Assembly: GCF_030704535.1 (NCBI RefSeq)
Contig: NC_081815.1
Coordinates: 6,520,501-6,584,500 of the forward strand
Length of the DNA: 64,000 bases
Direction of reading: 5' to 3'
From: Vitis vinifera
Taxonomy: Eukaryota; Streptophyta; Magnoliopsida; Vitales; Vitaceae
Under the pieces are notes generated by a model that was not told where the DNA came from, made no database searches, and saw nothing but the letters and a program-made list of their open reading frames with translations. Shown here piece after piece: positions 58,647-64,000 of the stretch (positions within the stretch are counted from its first letter, which is position 1; each line of letters starts with the position of its first letter). Position numbers and translations under genes: made by a program.

Positions 58647-59239
58647 ATTTGTTATTTGATTTGCCCAACAAAACGATATATATTGGATTTTAATTTTTAT
58701 AATATTAAATAAAAATAATATAATATTTTTAAAAATTATAAATTAGTTAAAATTTTCATTTTTAATATATTCACATTTAAATATTGTATACATTTCATTT
58801 AATATGATTTAATTTGATAATATCAAATATATAAAATAATATTATTGATGTTTAATTTATTCATATATATTTTAAAATTTTTATAATTATTTTTAATTTT
58901 AATAAATTAATAATATATAAATTATATATTTATGACGTCACCGGTTCGATAACGGTTCGATAGCGGTTCGACCGCCGGTCCGACCAGTGAACCGTGAACC
59001 GGTAACTTTTCCGGTTCGATCACCGGTCCGGTTCTGAAAACATTGGGATCCACTACTGATGGACCAAACCAGGTTTGGCTTATTAAGGGTTCCCCCCTAA
59101 GAACTGCAAAAGACCCACCAAAATCATTTGAGTTTGACAGGATGGTTTCATTAGGACTCCTCCACATGTTCCTGCAATTTGGAGAATTTTGTAAAAGGAA
59201 AGAGAATAAGGAGAATAATTGAGAGAGAAATCTAGAGAA

Positions 59240-59610
59240 AGTGTAACCTGAGATAGGGTTATAATTATAATGACTAATGAATTTTTTTAGATAAGGTTTT
59301 ATGGATGTACAAGAGGTTTAATATAGGCCATGGTGACATCCATTAATTTATGCAGACATTTATAATACTCTCCTTGGATGTCATCAATTCTTGGAATATA
59401 CTTCACTAAGACCTTACCAAGAAATTCTTAGAATATATATTTCATGAAACTTTATTATGCAAAACTATAGTAAAGGAAAAAAAAGTACAATGTTCTTTTG
59501 ATGCTTTTAAATTACTACTATTGCTTCGTTAAAAACTTTACCAATAATCCGAAGTAAACCTAGATGAAGAAAAAAAAACAAGTATGGTGTAATAACATCT
59601 TTATTAGTTT
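59240..59610. mobile_element. Possible Copia LTR fragment
   Basis: Blocks such as CTCCTTGGATGTCATCAATT, CTTACCAAGAAATTC and CTTCGTTAAAAACTTTACCA resemble dicot Copia LTR sequence I have seen. The ends were not defined. Confidence 0.35.
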
Positions 59611-59699
59611 GTTGCCCTTATGTAACTATAATTATGCTTTCTTAATTATTTTAGTTAAAATCTCTTTGAATTCTCACATTCTAATATTATGGTTGAGTT

Positions 59700-60420
59700 T
59701 CTTAAATGTGGTAGTGCTCATATTTTTTTAGGTTCTTGGGAGTTAGTATTTTTATCCTTTATAAAATCATATTTACTTATGTGACATCTTCTTCCACAAA
59801 AATTACAAATAGTTGATGAGGTTACGTTAAAGGTTTTTTTCACAAGGCAATTTTTGAAATATATATATTTTTTAATTTTTAAAAGATTCATAACCTAACC
59901 CCCTTTTTGTCAAAGATATATTTTTGGCTCACAATAATCACTTTAAATGTTTTTTTTCCTGCAAGAGAATTTTGAAAGAGAAAAGGTTTATCACTCACTA
60001 TTTTTTTTCAAAATTTTATTTTCTTTTTCAGAAAAGGCTTTTACCTGCTCCACATTTTTAAGGTTCTTTTATTTCATTGAATTCATTTTCATGACATAAA
60101 TTCTTTTTCTTAAGGTAGACATTTTTCAAACAAAAAATTTCAAGTTCAAGATACATTTCTTCAAACCCACATTTGAAGATCATCATCTTCACTGGTGGTA
60201 GAGTTTACCTCATTTTCACGATCCTCAGTTTCCATGAAACACATGTTTATTACTTCATTCTCCATTTCTTTAGCAATTGATTTATCTTCACTATCACTCT
60301 ATGTAGCAAATATTTCTTTCTTTTTCTTCTCAAGTTCACTTTTGAAGAGGGGATATTTATATTTGATGTGTCCTAACTTTTTGTACCAGTAGCATATTAG
60401 TTCCCTCTTTGCCTATAATT
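59700..60420 (-). pseudogene. Decayed Copia gag with degenerate zinc knuckles
   Basis: Minus-strand translation with stops gives CYWYKKLGHIKYKYP at about 60390, a knuckle whose second and last Cys read Tyr, followed by an acidic SDSEDKS stretch and EVINMCFMETEDREN. Further down, at about 59800, comes CNFCGRRCHISKYDF, a second knuckle. This order resembles gag of the SIRE/Tork type. No intact frame remains. Confidence 0.6.
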
Positions 60421-60720
60421 TTTTATTGTAAATAAAATATTGAACTTTAAATATGCAATAACCTTAGTCAAGAAAAACCAAAGATAAAGTTATTATAACT
60501 TTGTAGTATTTTAGGTTGTCGTCCATTAGAATCAACATTGACGTGTTCAATTATTTGTAGGTTAGAAGGATTAATTATTTGTTAAAGTTAATAAAATCCT
60601 AAGTAAAAAATAAATAGAAATAAAATATGGATAAATATTTTCTAAAATATTTAAAGAAATAAATAAAATAAAATGTCCTGGAGAGTTTCATAATCTAATG
60701 TCGAATCTTTAGAGAGCGCA
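60421..60720. other. AT-rich spacer
   Basis: Nothing recognised. Confidence 0.45.
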
Positions 60721-61440
60721 TTGTAAAATCCAGGGTTTAGGTCTAATGTTAGAGAAAGCATTGTAAAATCCAAGTGTGGACCCCGCATTTCGGCTCAGTG
60801 CGTTTCCCACTCGATGGCGAGCTCGATTTGTTTATTTAGGAAAATTGATTTTTATTTGATTAAGAAAATTGACTTGGAGTCGCCACTTATTTTTGTTTTA
60901 TTTTTAAAGGGTAAACGAAATAAGAAAGAAAAACCCTAAGTGTGACTCCTTTCTTTGGAAAAGATGGTCTGTGAAAAACCGGATCAGGTTCGGGGGTCAG
61001 GTTACTTATCGGGAAGGTACGGTAGAGACCGTAGCACCCCTCTAAGTCCCTAAAGTCGGGTCTCTACTAATAAAGTGAAACTGACGTGGCAATCGAATAA
61101 GAAAGTCAATGGACACTCACATCAATCATGCATATATGAGAATCAGAATATGTATAGTGAATGATCAGAATGAGTGAATGCGTACCTGAGCAGCAAACAA
61201 CAACGCGCTATCATGGAATGAGGTTAGTGAATAAACGCAAAATGATTATGTGTATATCAAGGAACAAAATAAATCGATCACACATGGCAAATGAATCGAT
61301 CAATCAGTCAATCAATCATGAAATCTCACGTGTGGGGCCCCCACCAAAACCCATTCTATTTTGCACGAATTAGTCTCACAAATTCCATTATTCTGAAATT
61401 ATGAAAATAGCATTCATGCTTATATAAAATCAAGAGAAAT
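60721..61440 (+). mobile_element. LTR-retrotransposon-type leader sequence
   Basis: Landmarks are GTGTGGACCCCGCATTTCGG, GACTTGGAGTCGCCACTTAT, GGTCAGGTTACTTATCGGGA and AGGTACGGTAGAGACCGTAG. I associate these with a very abundant LTR element of grape and other dicots. No LTR pair or coding domain is in the window, so the class is uncertain. Confidence 0.45.
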
Positions 61441-61679
61441 CAAAGATTATTTGAAACCCGAAGAGAATTAAAACTGTTAGAGAGAAAATTGGATTTTTGA
61501 GATTTATTTGAAAATTGAAGTATTGAGAATTAAATTTAAGAGTTGGAATTTTAGGATGTCAAACTTGAAAGAAATCAGAATTTTAGAAATCGGAAATTAA
61601 GTTCGGAAATTGGGATTCAAAAAAAAAAAAAAAAAAAAAAAAATGTTTAAGAATGAAATTTTGAAATAAATAAATGGAA

Positions 61680-62980
61680 TAATGATAATAAGGACGAAAA
61701 TAATGATTAAATAAATGAATGGAAATGCTGGAATTTTTGAAATTAGAAATTAGATTTAGAAGTCAGAAATTTTAAAGAATTGTTTATAATAGAATTTTAA
61801 GATAAATAAACAAACTATTAGTGATTAAATTAATGTGAATATGGGAATTTTCAGGATTAGGAATTTAATTTGTAAATCTGAAGTTTTAAAGAATTGATTT
61901 AAAATGGAGATGAAATACTAATGACTAAATAAATTAATGAGAGTATAAGAATTTTCGGGATTCGGAATTTAATTCGGGAATCAGAAGTTTTGAAGAATTT
62001 GATTTAAAATGGAGTTTTGAAATAAATAAATAAATAAAATACTAATGATAAAATAATTTAATGGGAATATGGGAATTTTTGGGATTGGGAATTTAATTCG
62101 GAAATCAGAAGTTTTGAAGAATTTGATTTAAAATGGAGTTTTGAAATAAATAAATAAATAAAATACTAATGATAAAATAATTTAATGGGAATATGGGAAT
62201 TTTTGGGATTGGGAATTTAATTCGGAAATCAGAAGTTTTAAAGAATTGATTTAAATTGGAGTTTTAAAATAAATAAATAAAATACTAATGATTAAATAAA
62301 TTAATGGGAATACGTGAATTTTCGAGATTAGGAATTTAGAAATTAAAATCGAAAGTCGGAAATTTTAATGAATTGTTTAAAATGGAATTTTAGAATAAAT
62401 AAATAAGACAATAATAATTAAATAAATTAATGTGAATATTGGAATTTTTGGAATTAGAAATCAAAATTGAAAGTGGAAATTTTAATGAATTGTTTAAAAT
62501 GAATTTTTAGAATAAATAAATAAAATAATAATAATTAAATAAATTAAAGTGAATATTAGAATTTTCAGAAATAGAAATTAAATTCGGAATTCGAAAGTTT
62601 TTAAAGAATTGTTTAAAATGGAATTTTAGAATAAATAAATAGAATAAAATAATTAAATAGATTAATGCGAATATTGGAATTTTTGGAATTAGAAATTAAA
62701 ATTGAAAGTGGAAATTTTAATGAATTGTTTAAAATGAATTTTTAGAATAAATAAATAAAATAATAATAATTAAATAAATTGAGGTGAATATTGGAATTTT
62801 CAGAAATAGAAATTAAATTTGAAATTCGGAAGTTTTAAAGAATTGTTTGAAATGGAAATTTAGAATAAATACATAAAATAATAATAATTAAATAGATTAA
62901 AGTGAGTATGAGAATTTTCGGAAATCGGAATTGAATTTTAAAGATCGGAATTTTGAAATATTATTTGAAGGTTGAATATT
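61680..62980 (+). repeat. Minisatellite of roughly 115-125 bp units
   Basis: About ten imperfect units, each with a GGAATTTTYRGxATTxGGAAT-like block, a GGAAGTTTTAAAGAATTGTT-like block, an AATGGAATTTTAGAATAAAT-like block and an AATAATTAAATAAATTAATG-like block. Neighbouring units are most alike (two near 62070 and 62195 are almost identical). An A25 run precedes the array at 61619-61643. Confidence 0.82.
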
Positions 62981-62984
62981 TATA

Positions 62985-63110
62985 AATTAGGCTTTGAAAT
63001 TGGAAGTTAGAAAGCTTAAATTAATAATAATGATATTAATAATAAGGTTTTGAAAGTTTGAATTAATAATAATAATATTAAGAATAAGGTTTTGAAAGTT
63101 TTAATCAATG

Positions 63111-63147
<37 letters not shown>

Positions 63148-63560
63148 GATTTTGAAAGTTGAGGTAATAATAACAATAATGATGGGGTTTTTGAAAGCTT
63201 GGATTAATGATGATAATAATAATAAATAGATTTTTGAAAGTTGAGTTAATAATAATGATAACAATAATTAATGATAATAATAATAATAATAACAATAACA
63301 ATTATGATAATGATTAATAATAACAATAATAAATAAAATGATAACAATGATTAATAATAATTAATAATAACAATAATAACAATGATTAATAATAATAACA
63401 ACAATGATTAATAATAATTAATAATAATAATAATAACAATGATTAATAATAATAATAACAACCATGATTAATAATAATAACAACAATGATTAATAATAAT
63501 TAATAATAGTAATTAATAATTATAATAATAACAATGGTTAATAATAATTAATAATAATAA
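62985..63560. repeat. (AAT)n/(AAC) compound trinucleotide microsatellite
   Basis: Nearly 600 bp of AAT, AAC and ATG-type trinucleotides with recurring ACAATGATTAATAATAATTA blocks, directly after the minisatellite. Confidence 0.88.
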
Positions 63561-64000
63561 TAATGGGCTTTGAAAGGGGACAAAGATTGGGAATAGGCCT
63601 TGGGCCTTGAAAATGGGCTAAAAGGGGATTAGGAAATGGGCCCTGGACTTTGTCCCCAAGCCCAATATCCCTATAATGGGCAAGCCAGAAATGGGTCCCA
63701 AGCTTGGGCTTGGCTTTAAAAGCAGGCCCAAGTCCAAATGCTAGCATGGATGGCCCAGAGACTCATCTTCTTCCTAGTTCCCCCCCTCCCTTTCGTGTCT
63801 GGCCGTGGCACCTTCGTCACCCCCCTTTCTGCGCGGTGGCAGCGGCGACGGTGCTCGGAGCCGCGGATTCTCCAAGCTTGGTGGACAGCTCCTGGGCCTC
63901 GGGAGGATCTCGCCCTTCCAGGCGAAGATGGTGGCGTTGCCGCGGGCTATGGCAGCGGTGTGGTGGCAGCAGCAGCGTGGTCCTGGAGAGATGGCAGCGG
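63561..64000. other. GC-rich tail, probably retroelement-derived
   Basis: GGGCC-rich sequence followed by strongly GC-rich DNA with GGTGGCAGCGG-like repeats, cut off by the window edge. Its abrupt change in composition after the AAT tract suggests it belongs to the same large repeat, but no domain is recognisable. Confidence 0.4.

Larger units (their letters stand above)
58136..59045. mobile_element. Non-autonomous hAT-like element with perfect 8-bp target duplication
   Basis: The left end CAATGTTTTAAAAACCGGAC is inverted at the right as CCGGTTCTGAAAACATTG. GGATCCAC flanks both sides (58128-58135 and 59046-59053). The arms are dense in CCGGTTC/GGACCGG motifs. An 8-bp duplication with CA..TG ends fits hAT; the superfamily is inferred. 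The 910-bp interior has no transposase frame but holds a tRNA-like segment and a snRNA-type promoter on the minus strand. Confidence 0.85.

Noticed and set aside
63016..63301. Leu/Ile-rich frames on the minus strand
   Set aside because: Translation of AAT trinucleotide repeats.

Overview
This is a 64 kb stretch of plant nuclear DNA. The protein-coding genes have many small GT-AG introns, the intergenic DNA is very AT-rich, and it is packed with decayed transposable elements, short inverted-repeat elements (MITEs) and microsatellites. The proteins are typical of a woody dicot, and the repeats resemble those I associate with grapevine (Vitis); the species is an inference. There are no bacterial features, operons or CRISPR arrays.

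I can support six protein-coding genes and assembled their exons by reading splice sites and frame. They are: (1) a partial minus-strand gene at 1-2061 for a conserved plant protein of unknown function; (2) a three-exon RING-H2 E3 ubiquitin ligase on the minus strand at 9264-10028; (3) a single-exon small protein at 23457-23855; (4) a nine-exon Raf-like MAP3K with an N-terminal PB1 domain at 29859-37806; (5) a second single-exon small protein at 39587-40081 that shares a motif with gene 3; (6) a six-exon class II KNOX homeobox gene (KNAT3-like) on the minus strand at 41595-46872. The genes are transcribed independently and are not a cluster.

The remaining sequence is mostly repeats. 3780-4980 is a stop-riddled Copia integrase and reverse transcriptase. 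6050-6893 is a decayed nuclear rDNA fragment (18S 3' end, ITS1, 5.8S). 11.9-15.0 kb, 19.3 kb, 28.6 kb and 49.3-53.9 kb carry copies of one AT-rich inverted-repeat element. 18692-18916 is a clean MITE with TTA target duplications, with relatives at 50942 and 54921; the 50942 copy closes a four-unit tandem array. Two elements with hAT-like ends lie at 20367-21050 and 58136-59045. The first carries a GC-rich insert. The second has a perfect 8-bp target duplication, a tRNA-like segment and a snRNA-type promoter. The right end (59.2-64 kb) holds decayed Copia gag, an abundant LTR-type leader, a minisatellite of about 115-125 bp units, an AAT microsatellite and a GC-rich tail.

The items most worth a second look are the cargo of the 58136-59045 element, the rDNA pseudogene, the array ending in a MITE, and the duplicated G-box module upstream of the kinase gene.
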